From: Acheta domesticus
Taxonomy: Eukaryota > Arthropoda > Insecta > Orthoptera > Gryllidae
Length of the DNA: 64,000 nucleotides
Assembly (NCBI GenBank): GCA_031308135.1
Contig: JAHLJT010000631.1
Coordinates: 2,085,371 to 2,149,370 of the forward strand
Direction: 5' to 3'
Notes under the pieces: model-generated
What the model was told of the DNA's origin: nothing
Databases searched by the model: none
The model's input: the letters and a program-made list of their open reading frames with translations, nothing else
Part shown: positions 23,220 through 33,276 of the stretch, piece after piece
Layout: the number at the start of each line of letters is the position of its first letter
How positions within the stretch are numbered: position 1 is the stretch's first letter
Translations under genes and position numbers: made by a program

Positions 23220-23865
23220 CCCATTAACTGGTGACGTGCCTTCAAAATTCTCTTACCGATGACGTGCGGTCTGTCAGATCCCAAATGTTTTAGGCAGATT
23301 ATTTTCGGTGTTTCATTTCATGTTGACTTGACAATTTGTTTTCACTTTAACAATGCTATAATAAGCAACAAATAAAAAGATGTTGTAAATATGTAAAATG
23401 AAAATAATATAATTTTTTACTACACGCCGAGTAAATTTCTGGTTAAAGTTTGTTCCAAGTTTTTTTTTTCACTATTAATTATCTAAAAAACTCACAGAAT
23501 GGTTTGAAATATTATTCACTACATTAAAAAACCTTCATTTAAATACGGTAATGCATTGTTACACGAAAATTATCCATTAATAAAAAAATTGCAATGCACA
23601 TTCACTGTGGGAAGAAAAGTCCCACTACTGGTGACGTGAAGTTTGCGAGACCGCTCCGAAACTTCAACTGGCCCTGAAAGGCGAACGGCATCACTGGACC
23701 CGCTGCCCCGCGTGTGAATGTAGTTTTGAAAGAGATAGGAAGTTTAGAAAGAAATAGGAAGGTATTGTAAAGAAAAACTTATTGCGACGTACCAGAAAGG
23801 AGGGATACACATTTACTTTTCTTCAGTGGTCTCAGAGACCGCACGTCACCGGTTAAGGGATACTC
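23220..23865. mobile_element. Inverted-end element(s) with 'GGTGACGTGCGGTCTC' termini
   Basis: TTAACTGGTGACGTGCC (about 23224) and TTACCGATGACGTGCGGTCT (about 23255) are on the + strand. GGTGACGTGAAGTTTGCGAG (about 23630) follows, and the inverse of the last end (about 23860) reads TTAACCGGTGACGTGCGGTC. This looks like one TIR element with rearranged or nested ends. No transposase was seen. Exact borders are uncertain. Confidence 0.4.
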
Positions 23866-24204
23866 AGGCCAGCGGCGGGGCCACTTCCTCCCTTGTCCCT
23901 CTCCCCTTTCCTCAGGGCGGCTCGCGGTGCCTCAACGAAATCGCGAATTCTCTTGCTTTTCGAGGAGTTTTCGCTATGATGTCGGGAACAAGAAGAAAGA
24001 GATTGTACTAAAAAATCCTGCAAACGAAACCGTCAGAAAAAAGTAGGAAGTTTTTTTTCTAGAAACTTTAATCTTTCCGCGTTTATTATCCGACAGTTAG
24101 TAATATCGTAACTAGAGCGAAGTATTCTTTGCCTGGAAGTCCGAGATTGCAGTTCGAGACAAGCACGTCGTGTTGAACGAACGAGGGCGGCACGGGCATC
24201 TGAA

Positions 24205-24441
24205 GGCGGTTCCATACATTCGTTATTCGGCGAACAGCCAGCAATCCCTTGCCGAATCCCGAGTAGTGTGGATGAGTTGCTTGCTATTTGCCGAGTACTA
24301 ACATTCGGTCCTCGCCCTACCCACCGCGTGTTGCCTTTTGGACACATCAAAGGAAGCGAACGTTTGCCGAACACGTCAGCCGTTTGGGATTGAGCGAGCG
24401 GTAGCTCGCTGCTCGGCGAATGCCGAATGTGTGGAGCCGCC
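24205..24441. mobile_element. MITE with GGCGG(T/C)TCCA(T/C)ACATTCG termini
   Basis: The left end GGCGGTTCCATACATTCG and the inverse of the right end, GGCGGCTCCACACATTCG, begin arms of about 38 bases. The frames spanning the element are not genes. Confidence 0.6.
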
Positions 24442-24535
24442 GTAAGATTTTGGCTGAGCTTGAGGAATTGCTCGTAGCCCCACAGCAACTGGTACTCGCG
24501 GCTGCTCTGGGCGATGGCCCTGAGGTCAATGTTGA
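24442..24535 (-). other. Possible exon remnant of unknown gene
   Basis: On the - strand, directly next to the MITE, a short GC-richer stretch reads FNIDLRAIAQSSREYQ followed by LLWGYEQFLKLSQ, with a possible acceptor (ttgacctcag) inside it. The composition is protein-like and unlike the surroundings. There is no matching donor and no neighbouring exon. It could be a fossil exon, a retrocopy fragment or chance. Confidence 0.25.
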
Positions 24536-24544
24536 AGGGTGGTC

Positions 24545-24665
24545 ACACGTAGATACTAAACGCGGAAGCGCCACACTGATGGGCGTGGGTTCGAATCCCG
24601 CCTTACAAAGAGGCAATTTATGTCATTGACAGCCGTGTCAGTCACATCCTAGTAAATAAAGGTAC
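24545..24665 (+). mobile_element. SINE-like sequence with B-box
   Basis: GGGTTCGAATCCCGCC is a good B-box. A degenerate A-box region precedes it and a short tail ending AGTAAATAAAG follows. Confidence 0.5.
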
Positions 24666-25535
24666 TATTATACTAGTTAATTACGGCTCATTTTTTTAAA
24701 AATATCTCTTCGGTATAATCCCCTGCTTGTGTAATGATCGACATTGATCTGCATATTTTTCAGGTTTAATAGAACGCCATGCAAATTCGATATAAAATTG
24801 ATTTTCGGCAATGCATACCCAAATCAAAAATGTATGATTTCGTCGAATTTCATATTTAAACATTGTTTTCGGAACCGTCGTAGTAAATTTGGCTGCCTTC
24901 GATGGATATTGACTGGAATCAAAATTATTTGTTTAATGTTTCAGCTATCTCGGGTGATATTTCCAGTAGTTGAAGATCACTTCAGGGATGCTTTAGCTCA
25001 TTGCCACCTGTGTTTATAATTCAACTTAACAGAGTATAAGAGCGGGAGTAGAGATTACGGAGCTCACGAAAACATGCACATAGAATCCCCATTCGTCACC
25101 CAGAGTTTGTGCCTCTTTTTATGTTAAAAAATAAGTTTAGCTTTTGTCAGGATTGTGATTTCGGTATGAGCCCATTTGATTAAGATATGCCATTGCTACT
25201 AAGTTATATTGTTTGGTAAAAGCATAATCACAATTATTACTTGTAATTAGTTAGTAGATTGAAATTCTAAACGTTCGTATTGCTACAATCGAAAAGTAAT
25301 TATTTTCTTTAACCACATTAGTGAAATTATTTTCTGACATTACATATTATTTAACTTACAGCAGTCATCTGTAATACTTCTGTTATACAAGTTAATAAAA
25401 ATTTCTCTCAAAACAAGACCCTGCGTTAACAGAAGTTTTCCCCATTTTCTTTCACCACTGTTGGACAACCCTGAGTGTGTTAGGCAACGGGACTTAAGCA
25501 CATATTTGAGATAACGTGCTGATCTTACTTAAGGC
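24666..25535. other. Intron/spacer, nothing recognised
   Basis: AT-rich, with no supported exon or repeat. If exon 25601 splices to 16522, this is intron. Confidence 0.35.
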
Positions 25536-25601
25536 TTACTTACCTTGAGGGTTCTTGTTGTTAAGATACTGGTTCACAGATTGCAACACGGAAATGGGGA
25601 T
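25536..25601 (-). CDS. Short IPIS exon (first copy), either spliced onward or terminal
   Basis: On the - strand the acceptor aatttctgttccag opens in phase 0, fitting the donor at 27822. The peptide starts IPISVLQSVNQYLNN and continues KNPQ. Two readings exist. If AAG|GTAAGT is used as donor, the exon ends at 25544 in phase 1 and joins 16522 in phase. If not, translation runs through GGT AAG into TAA at 25536, giving a natural C-terminus like that of the 11055 exon (..GK* versus ..GKK*). The donor matches the full consensus, so splicing is favoured, but both isoforms are possible. Similarity to the exon at 11055-11114 shows that a two-exon module was duplicated. Confidence 0.7.
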   Translation of the reverse strand: MPISVLQSVNQYLNNKNPQGK

Positions 25602-26139
25602 CTGGAACAGAAATTCCGTCTCAAGATTGTCTGGCAAGTCACTGAGGAATGACGTTGCATGGCTGAGCAGGCGATTTTGACTACAACGGATAAATTTTCA
25701 TTTCGTTCCTTTAAACATCATCGGCTTGAAATATCTTCAATAAGAAATTTTACTTACCGTGCCGCGTTATTTTTTCATGTGCTTTTATGTTTTTATTTAA
25801 AAAACAGTAATAATGAAATAAAATTCATTTACATATTCATTAGTTCCACATGATACTAAAGCACGTTCATTTTCTATTACATTTTTTGTTTAACTTATGT
25901 TTGTTTAACTTATTGATGTACTTGCTCGTAGTGAATTTGATTCTGCGAATTTGTTGAAGTATAGACAGTTTTGCCTGAACTTCTTTCTGATCGATGTGTG
26001 AAGTAAGATCACGTCAGAATGTGTGAAACTTGCATTCTGTTATGTTTTAATCATGTAAAAATGGTTGTAATGATCTACTAACTTGTCAACATATTTCCCT
26101 TATTAATATTTTATTGTTGTTATAAACAATAACTTGTAC

Positions 26140-26862
26140 TACTCGTTCACTTTACATTTGCAGACGGAGCGCTGCGATCTGTTTACATGAGGTCACCGCC
26201 GACTGAACAAGAAACGCGCGTCTGTAGTATATACTGACCGTTTAATATGATATAGATGGCGGTGAGCAGCACACAGAACCCCGGCTGGGCAAGAACATTA
26301 AGCAGTAGATAAGTGTAAAGAAGAAATAAAAATATTGAACGTGAATGTTGTGAATAGCGTGTGGTGTGATCTATTTTATTGTAGATTATCTTAATCGTTT
26401 AAGAGCGCGACTCCAACTCACTGTCAGTATACTGCGATTTTTCTAAGAAGAGCTCTCAAGATAACTCAAATCCCATCTTCGCGATGGAATATGTCACGGC
26501 ATTTCGCGTCTTTCTCAGTCGTTCCGCTAGATTTCGCACAATCGCGACCGTATGAAGCAGTGCTTGCGATCATGCGACTTCTACCGGCAAGACCGAGAAA
26601 AGACGCGAAATGCCGTGACATATTCCATCGCGAAGATGGGATTTGAGTTATCTTCAGAGCTCTTCTTAGAAAAATCGCAGTATAAGGCATAATTCGTCAG
26701 CTGTGTCCGTAGCGCTTGTTCTGCCTTCGGAGACAGCTGATTGGTTAGATGGTGATTGACATCGGGGCCATTCGTGTATTCTCGGTTGAGTGTTCGGGCC
26801 TTCACTTTCAAAACAACATTAGTTCCTAATTCTGCCGTCTGCAAATGTAAAGTGAACGAGTA
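26140..26862. mobile_element. TIR element (ACTCGTTCACTTTACATTTG ends) with nested MITE
   Basis: ACTCGTTCACTTTACATTTG with GCAGACGG after it on the left is matched by its exact inverse on the right (about 26835-26860). Nothing like a transposase lies inside. The MITE at 26428-26684 is nested within. Both sit in the intron between the 27822 and 25601 exons. Confidence 0.65.
26428..26684. mobile_element. Near-perfect palindromic MITE, nested
   Basis: The terminal sequence TATACTGCGATTTTTCTAAG is repeated inversely at the other end. The arms carry CGCGATGGAATATGTCACGG and its mirror, with a central ATCGCGACC...GCGATCATGCG hairpin. This is the cleanest copy of the family and so probably one of the younger ones. 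Confidence 0.8.
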
Positions 26863-27071
26863 ATATCTGTAGTAAGTTTATTCGGCGGAAATTAAAGCTG
26901 ATTCATTTATTTTTATTGGTAACGTTGCCCTAGAAACGTTCTTAATAGTTCTACGACACTGTTTTATATTTTCATATAAAAAGTGAACTTCAAACAAATT
27001 ATTTGACTAGGTTTGTAAATCGCTTTATAGTACATGAGAATTTACATCAACGAAGGATATCTTAATAATAG

Positions 27072-27093
27072 TATTATTATTATTATTATTATT

Positions 27094-27144
<51 letters not shown>
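27072..27144. repeat. (ATT)n/(AAT)n microsatellite
   Basis: A run of ATT repeats switches to AATAAT repeats, making a palindromic microsatellite directly before a SINE. Confidence 0.9.
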
Positions 27145-27145
<1 letters not shown>

Positions 27146-27149
27146 GTAC

Positions 27150-27475
27150 CTAATTGTCGACCCCATGGCCGAGATCGCTAAGCCAGTAGTGTCAGGGCGA
27201 TCTCGGACCTCAGGGTAGCGGGTTCGAGTCCCACCTCGGACATGGGTGTATTTGTGTCTATATGTGTGTGCCATCCTTTCACCCCTCACTACCATTATCT
27301 TCCATACCCCGAGGGCTAACAACCCCGGGAGATAGAAATGGGATTCAGCTAAATGCCTATCCCCCCCCCCCCGATGATATTTCATGCCTTGCCACCGAGA
27401 TAATGTTTCTGAGCCCAGTATGTACGTTCGCGTGGTCCGAGGCGGCCTATACGCGAAGAAAAGAAAAATACTACC
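27150..27475 (+). mobile_element. tRNA-derived SINE
   Basis: An A-box-like ATGGCCGAGATCGCTAAG and a B-box GGGTTCGAGTCCC form the head. A body with CCCCGAGGGCTAACAACCCC and a poly-C run follows, and the tail is A-rich (GAAGAAAAGAAAAATAC). Confidence 0.65.
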
Positions 27476-27821
27476 TAACTGTTGCATGTTGAGTTTATTA
27501 TGAGGGGAAAAAATCTAAGATTTATTTTTGACAGCACATTCGAATTTATCACGTGCGTTTAATACGAATTTTGAATTCCAACATTCAGTTATGAAGCAAT
27601 CATTCCAATGAGACACTTTTCTCGTGAAAATTAATTTACTTGATATCTGTGCATATCCCACAGATTTGAGCCTCCTCACAAGCGCTGAATTCACATCTTT
27701 CCTCCCCCCCACCTACGACAGCAAAAGAAAGAACCGAAGAAAGCAAAGAGAGTCCCGCCTGCGTATTTGCTGTCGCAGCAAGACTAACGAGCATTCGGTG
27801 TAACGCTGCGCTGGCGCTTAC

Positions 27822-28032
27822 GTTGAAGATGTTGTCGAAGATGGTGCCGTCGGGGTTGGCGCCTTTGGCTCCGGCCGCTGCTGCGCTCAAGGAGACGCCG
27901 CCCGCGCCGCCGGCGCTGCCTCCGCCCCCGCCCCCGCCGCCGCCAGCGCCCGCCGCCTTGGCGTCGCCCCCCACCTTCAGGTTGGCTTGGAAGCCCACGT
28001 ACTTGTGGAAGCCGGCGCCGCCGGCGCCCGAC

Positions 28033-28067
<35 letters not shown>

Positions 28068-28142
28068 TCCCGCCCCCGCGCTGGCGCCTGCGCTGGCGCC
28101 AGCGCTGGCGCTGGCGCTCGCGTCGGCCGAGTCAGCGGACAC
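27822..28142 (-). CDS. Gly/Ala/Ser-rich exon ending DNIFN (first copy of module)
   Basis: On the - strand the acceptor cgcgtgcgcag opens in phase 0 and a GTAAGC donor closes in phase 0, giving exactly 107 codons. The peptide begins VSADSADASAS and continues with Ala/Ser/Gly repeats and a long glycine run. A more complex centre, AGFHKYVGFQANLKVGGDAK, precedes a second glycine run and the end PDGTIFDNIFN. The next exon down (25601) starts IPIS in phase. The phase-0 start needs an upstream exon with the start codon and probably a signal peptide. None was found between 28.2 and 33.2 kb; the signal exon at 40557-40622 also ends in phase 0. Probably a secreted structural protein. A MITE lies about 25 bases upstream of the acceptor. 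Confidence 0.75.
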
Positions 28143-28169
28143 CTGCGCACGCGCGGGAGAGCTCTTTAG

Positions 28170-28415
28170 AGGGCGATGTCTCTAACTTTGCCCCTCAAGG
28201 CCACTCAAATCCCATCTTCGCGATGGAATATGTCACGGTCACTTTCTCAGTCGTTCCGCTAGATTTCGCACGATCGCGACCGAATCAAGCAGTGCTTGCG
28301 ATCATGCGGCTTCTACCGGCAAGACCGAGAAAGACGCGAAATGCCGTGACATATTCCATCGCGAAAATGGGATTTGAGTCGCCTTGAGGAGCAAAGTTAG
28401 AGAAATTGCAGTATA
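28170..28415. mobile_element. MITE abutting the splice acceptor of exon 28142
   Basis: The same family as 26428-26684: CGCGATGGAATATGTCACGG and its mirror, the TTCTACCGGCAAGACCGAG core, and a right end inverse to ATACTGCAATTTCTCTAAC. The left end is eroded. It is followed almost directly by another family member. Confidence 0.7.
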
Positions 28416-28416
28416 G

Positions 28417-28643
28417 AGTGCTATATTTCTAACTCTGCCTCTCAAGCTCCCATGGCCACGATGGAATATCACACGGCATTTCGCGTCTTTCTCCGTCATG
28501 AAGACGCATGATCGCAAGCACTGCTTTATACGGTCGCGATCATGCGATACCTGGCGGCAGGACTGAGAACGTCGCGAAATACCTTGACATATTCCATCCG
28601 GAAGACGGGTGTTTAGGGTCAAAGTTAGAGAAATCGCAGTATA
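28417..28643. mobile_element. Second MITE copy in tandem
   Basis: Termini and arms (ATTTCTAACTCTGCC; ACGATGGAATATCACACGG; right inverse TATACTGCGATTTCTCTAAC) place it in the same family. The arms are imperfect. Confidence 0.65.
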
Positions 28644-28647
28644 GCAT

Positions 28648-28912
28648 AGTGACAATCGGGTAGGTTGTATTGGTGATGCAGACTAGGGGAATACTCGTTA
28701 GTGCAATGAAAATCGGGAAGGCTGTAGGCTGCATCGGTGATGCAGATATGGGGAATACTCGTTAATACAATAAAAGTCGGGTAGGCTGAATCGGTGGTGC
28801 AGACATTAAAAATACTCGTTCGTCCAATGAAAATCGGGAAGGCTGTATCGGTGGTGCAGAGGGGAATATCGTTAGTACAAAGAAAATGTGGAAGGTTGTA
28901 TCGGTTATGCAG
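28648..28912. repeat. About 62-bp minisatellite, 4 copies
   Basis: Units carry AATACTCGTTAGTGCAATGA, AAATCGGGAAGGCTGTA and TCGGTGATGCAGA, with moderate divergence and small deletions. It starts directly at the end of the MITE. Confidence 0.75.
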
Positions 28913-29944
28913 CCACAGATTTGTGAAGCATCTTGCGCGGAGTGAATAGAGTGAAAGGATACTAGGAATACTACGGTTTTGCTGCGTGAGGGTAACTACA
29001 CCTCCAATTGCGTCATGCATGGTGCGCCATGTTGCAATCACCGCACCCGATACATCCGTGGTCAAGTAATGGCTTCTTTCCTCGGCACAACTAAAGGAAG
29101 ATTCGCGTGTAACACAGTTGCAAAAGTAAACGCGACATTACTATTATAAGTCTTTGTTATTCCAATGACCACCTCTCAAGCACCCCGTGAATTTTAAAGA
29201 CATTTCACGTCAAGAACCTTCCACTACGCATGGCCGAATCTTTTAGATTCACAGCTCACATAATTCACAGCATTGGCTGCCGCCTTGCAGCCAACGTTAA
29301 ACTCCCCCATCGTCGTTGAGCGTACTGTCGCTACGGATTCGGTATTGTCCATCATGGGTTCAGCAGTGAATTCACCAGCCCTTTCTATATCGAGTACAGT
29401 ACTGTAATTTCACTTAATATATTCTACTCAGTTTCTTGATTTGCGTCGTTTTCCATTGGTGTGTGCTCTTGTTCTGGCCTCTTGTCTTGATTCCTGACAT
29501 CAAAATTATTTCACTCTTCTTTCATTTTTCAAGACTTGTGCATCGTTGGGTCCTGGAAAAGACCTCCGTCACAATACTGTTGAATACTTGATGAACAAAC
29601 AGGAAAATGATTATGGTTATTTTGTATTCTCCCGATTCCGTCTTCTTTAGCATCTCATCATTTTAAACTTGTTACTTCTTACACAATGCAATACATTACA
29701 GTCTAAAACAATCTCCCTTTTGAACTGGCGAAAAGACCAGCCTCTGTCTTGTACGCAGATATTTAAACAGATTTTGGAGTCTCCTTGCAGCACGATATAC
29801 CGTACCTGAAATGATTCATACCCTCTCTTCAGTACCTCCCTCAGCGCGGCACCGAACCAGCTGAGACGAGCTCTAAGCGCTTAACATACCTCTTGACATG
29901 TATATTCGTGTAGTGTGTGTGTGTATGTGTGTATGAAAGAGTTT
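28913..29944. other. Spacer, nothing firm
   Basis: Repeat-like blocks occur (for example GTTGGCTGCAAGGCGGCAGC on the - strand near 29295), but none could be delimited. No signal-peptide exon for the glycine-rich gene was recognised here. Confidence 0.35.
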
Positions 29945-31165
29945 TGACGTCATTGATCAGAACATTTTACTTTCAAAATTACCTTCATATGGAATCCGTG
30001 GTATTGCTCTAGATTGGCTATGTTCGTACCTTAAACAACGATCTCAGAGAGTAGAAATACCTTACTGGAATGATGGAACTTTATGTATACACCTTTCCGG
30101 TTCTTTGCCAATTGCACGTGGAGTCCCGCAAGGATCAATTTTAGGCGTTATTCTCTTCCTATTATACGTAAATGACATGCCCTTAGCGATTCGAAACGGA
30201 AGAACAGTTCTCTTTGCGGATGATACAAATATTCTTTGCAACAAAGAAACCGTAAATAGTACAATATCAGACGTTTAAAATTGGTTCCGTAAGAACAAAT
30301 TAATAGTAAATAAAAAGAAAACTGTTTCAATGCAGTTTTCCATATCAAATAAAAAATTCTGTACTCCATTGAAAATGAACGGTGTGCCATTGACTGATGT
30401 TAATGTAACAAAATTTTAGGTCTATCAATTCAGTCAAACCTCAAATGGAATGCCCACTTAAATGAATTGAACACAAAATTTAAGTTCATTATGCTACGCG
30501 TTCAGAATTCTTTCAAATTCCGTCAGCCTTCATACAGCTCATTGTGTATATTTTGCCAATGTTCACTCCCGCCTAAGATATGGCATAATATTTTGGGGAA
30601 ACACATCTTATAGCTCACAGACTTTCATATTACAAAAAAGAATTGTACGAATAATAAGCAAATCCAACCCACGTGATTCTTGTAAGTCACTCTTTATTAA
30701 TCTAGGAATTTTACCATTACCTTGTCTCCTCATTTACGAATCAGTAGTTTTTGTCAAAAATGACTTACTTAAGGGCGGGAATATATTTTCAGCAAACGCC
30801 GATGTCTATAAGTATAACGCACGACGTAGTAATCATATTCACCAGGTGGCAGTATCAACAGCTCACTACAAAAAATTCATATACAATTCATGTACATTAC
30901 TCTACAACACTTTGCCAGAAGACATTAAAGGATTAAATTCAATAGAAAAGTTCAAGTCCCAAGTAAAATCTTTTCTGCTGCATAACTGTTTCTATACAAT
31001 TCGAGACTATACCGAGCATCAAAAAGGAATGTAGAATTAATTTTAACAATGATAATTAATGTAATTATTTATCATTTGGACTGTATAATTCTAAAGAACC
31101 TGTAACAAGTATTGTACCACAGTTTCTGGGTTGATGGCCCCCATCTCGATCAGGTTTTTCGTCCA
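29945..31165 (+). pseudogene. Broken non-LTR retrotransposon, RT region
   Basis: Frames carry reverse-transcriptase motifs. GIALDWLCSYLKQR and GVPQGSILGVILFLLYVNDM come first, then the catalytic FADDTNIL at about 30215 and a thumb-like NWFRKNKLIVNKKKT. Several stops and frameshifts break the frame (for example about 30278 and 30415). A C-terminal piece (YNTLPEDIKGLNSIEKFKSQ, about 30890-30960) follows. The 3' end contains CCATCTCGATCAGG and TTTTCGTCC, also found inversely at 45300-45420. It has no endonuclease domain, so it is 5'-truncated and dead. Confidence 0.8.
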
Positions 31166-33276
31166 GTTTCCCTGATCCTTGAGCAAATGCTGAGATGGTC
31201 CCTTGTTTTGCTTCTGGACATAAATGTAACTTCATTATTTGTGCACGTCTTCTGAATTTCAGTGGGAAATATAGGTATTCAAATTATCGTTTTTCATATT
31301 ATCGCGGCAAAAAGTATTATTCTTTCATGAAGAACATGAGGGTTCAGAGCAGGAATTTATAGCTAATTTACCTTTGAAAATATATTTTATTATATAGGAG
31401 CGAATATTTTGTCAACAAAACTCGAAAAAAAACCTCTTTTCTGTATTCAAAATTCGACTAGAATATGGTTCTAGGATAGAGACCACAGAATTATGAAAAC
31501 GTGCACAAAATTCACTTCTCCCCAAAGCTCGTCACACGCAGTTTTTAACTGTTTTTGACGTAAATAAATAAATACATAAATAAATAAGTATGTGGGTGTA
31601 TATATATGTGTGTATTTTAGTGTGTGTGTGTGTGTGTGTATGTGAGAGAGAGAGAGAGCGTAAAGACGAAGAGAGGATATGAATGAGGAAAGAAGGATCG
31701 TGCGCAGTTTGAAGCCCATTTGTAGAACCTCCGATCAGTCAAGATATTGTAATAGCTTCGGTCATCAAACTCTTTCTTTGTTTTCTTGAAATTGTTGTGT
31801 AACTCATTGTACTTTTTGCTATTTACTTTGGGTCTGACATCATGAAAAGTTTTATTTTTTAGACAAACGCATTGCTCATTGTCTATTGCCGTGTATGTGG
31901 AAGTAGAGAAGTTTTAACTTTATCCACCATTCATCTCGCTTTCCATCAATCTTTTTGACATTGTGTGATTATTGTAAATAAGATGTTAAACTTTGTGTCG
32001 TAATACGTCTTCTTCTGTATGGTTGAATCGTGCAATAATGTTTGTCTGATGAAGCTTCATCTCGCAATTTTGATTAAGTTTCAACGTGGTGTTGAATGAA
32101 TAATAAAATTTTTCACACATGCGTTAAGAAAAAGATAATAGAAAAAAATATGTACTGAAGAGTCTTATTTGGTTAAATGGAAATATACTAATTAGGGCAA
32201 TGGTATCCAATTAAAAAAGGCGTATTTATGTGTATGCATACTATTATTTGTACATTATGTATTCAATACGCAAAAGGAGCTGGTCATGTTTTAAATTTTT
32301 TTATTAAAATGGTTCATTATATTTTGACCTCGAATGAAAGGCAAGCATGAAATTCTGCATCTATCGTAGGTAATTGGATATCTGTTTTTTGGAATATATT
32401 GTGGAAGACATTTGAAATATTAAGGATTGGATTGGGATGCTTTGTCACCAAACAATTTATTTCGAAACATTAGGAAGAAAAACTATTACCATGATGAGTT
32501 TTTCATTAACCATGTCTATTAAACAAGGGCGAAAATGACAAAGTTCTTTAAAATAAATGCAAAAATTATAACAAAAGTTTTCGTTTAGTCTAATAAAACA
32601 AATAATTAATTTTCTGCATATGTACCTCTGACTCAAATTGTCTATGTTTTGAAGGCACTAAAACTTTTCTTTCAATGTTCAAACTGTTCAGAGGATTACA
32701 ATATATTCATTTCGCCGAACATCAGAAAAACTTAATATCTAGGAAATACCTGATGTACATTTTAACCTTTTATTGCGTTGACAGGAACAAATTTTTTGAA
32801 GACATTGATGAGCCGTACAAAATAAATTTTAACTTTTGCTTCTAGTTCGTTGAGTAAATTAAAGGTTGTGTATTAATTCCAGGCGTAATTCATATCTCAG
32901 AGTGCTCTTTAATGTACGTTTCATACTTAAAATATTTCATGAAGTTTTACTGATATCCTGCGCACACATATTTCTTGCCCGAAGACCTTACGGACATTAT
33001 CGGAACATGATAGCAATTCATGTGATTGAATTCTACTTCAGTATTGGATCAGAACTTCTGACGGAAATAAAGAATTAAAAATTAAAGAGATTATTTTTAA
33101 AATGATAATTGGAACATGTGAGCACATTTTTGATTGTAATTAGTTGATTTTCTGAGTTCGTCAGATTAGTAACATAAACTTGCAAAAAAAAGGCGACATT
33201 TTCTTTTGGAAGATTCCAGTTACATTTTACGATCCTCTGGGTGCGTCAGGAAATTCTGGATGGTCGTAGATCCACT
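31166..33276. other. AT-rich spacer with simple repeats
   Basis: A (TG)n/(GA)n run lies at about 31600-31660. Otherwise AT-rich, with no exon supported. Its upper end contains the 3' UTR of the - strand gene that stops at 33277; a candidate AATAAA on the - strand is near 32771. Confidence 0.4.

Noticed and set aside
24033..24488. 151-codon frame on the - strand
   Set aside because: Runs through the palindromic MITE at 24205-24441; only the small piece outside the MITE is kept as a possible exon remnant.
25060..25130. Isolated exon candidates in 24.7-25.5 kb
   Set aside because: Only short frames without acceptor/donor pairs or protein-like content.
27150..27250. tRNA gene
   Set aside because: A and B boxes are present, but the cloverleaf is not supported and the sequence continues as a SINE body with an A-rich tail.
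32050..32090. Another hammerhead-like core (CTGATGA..)
   Set aside because: CTGATGA is followed by a short stem but not by GAAA and a GTC site in the right place.
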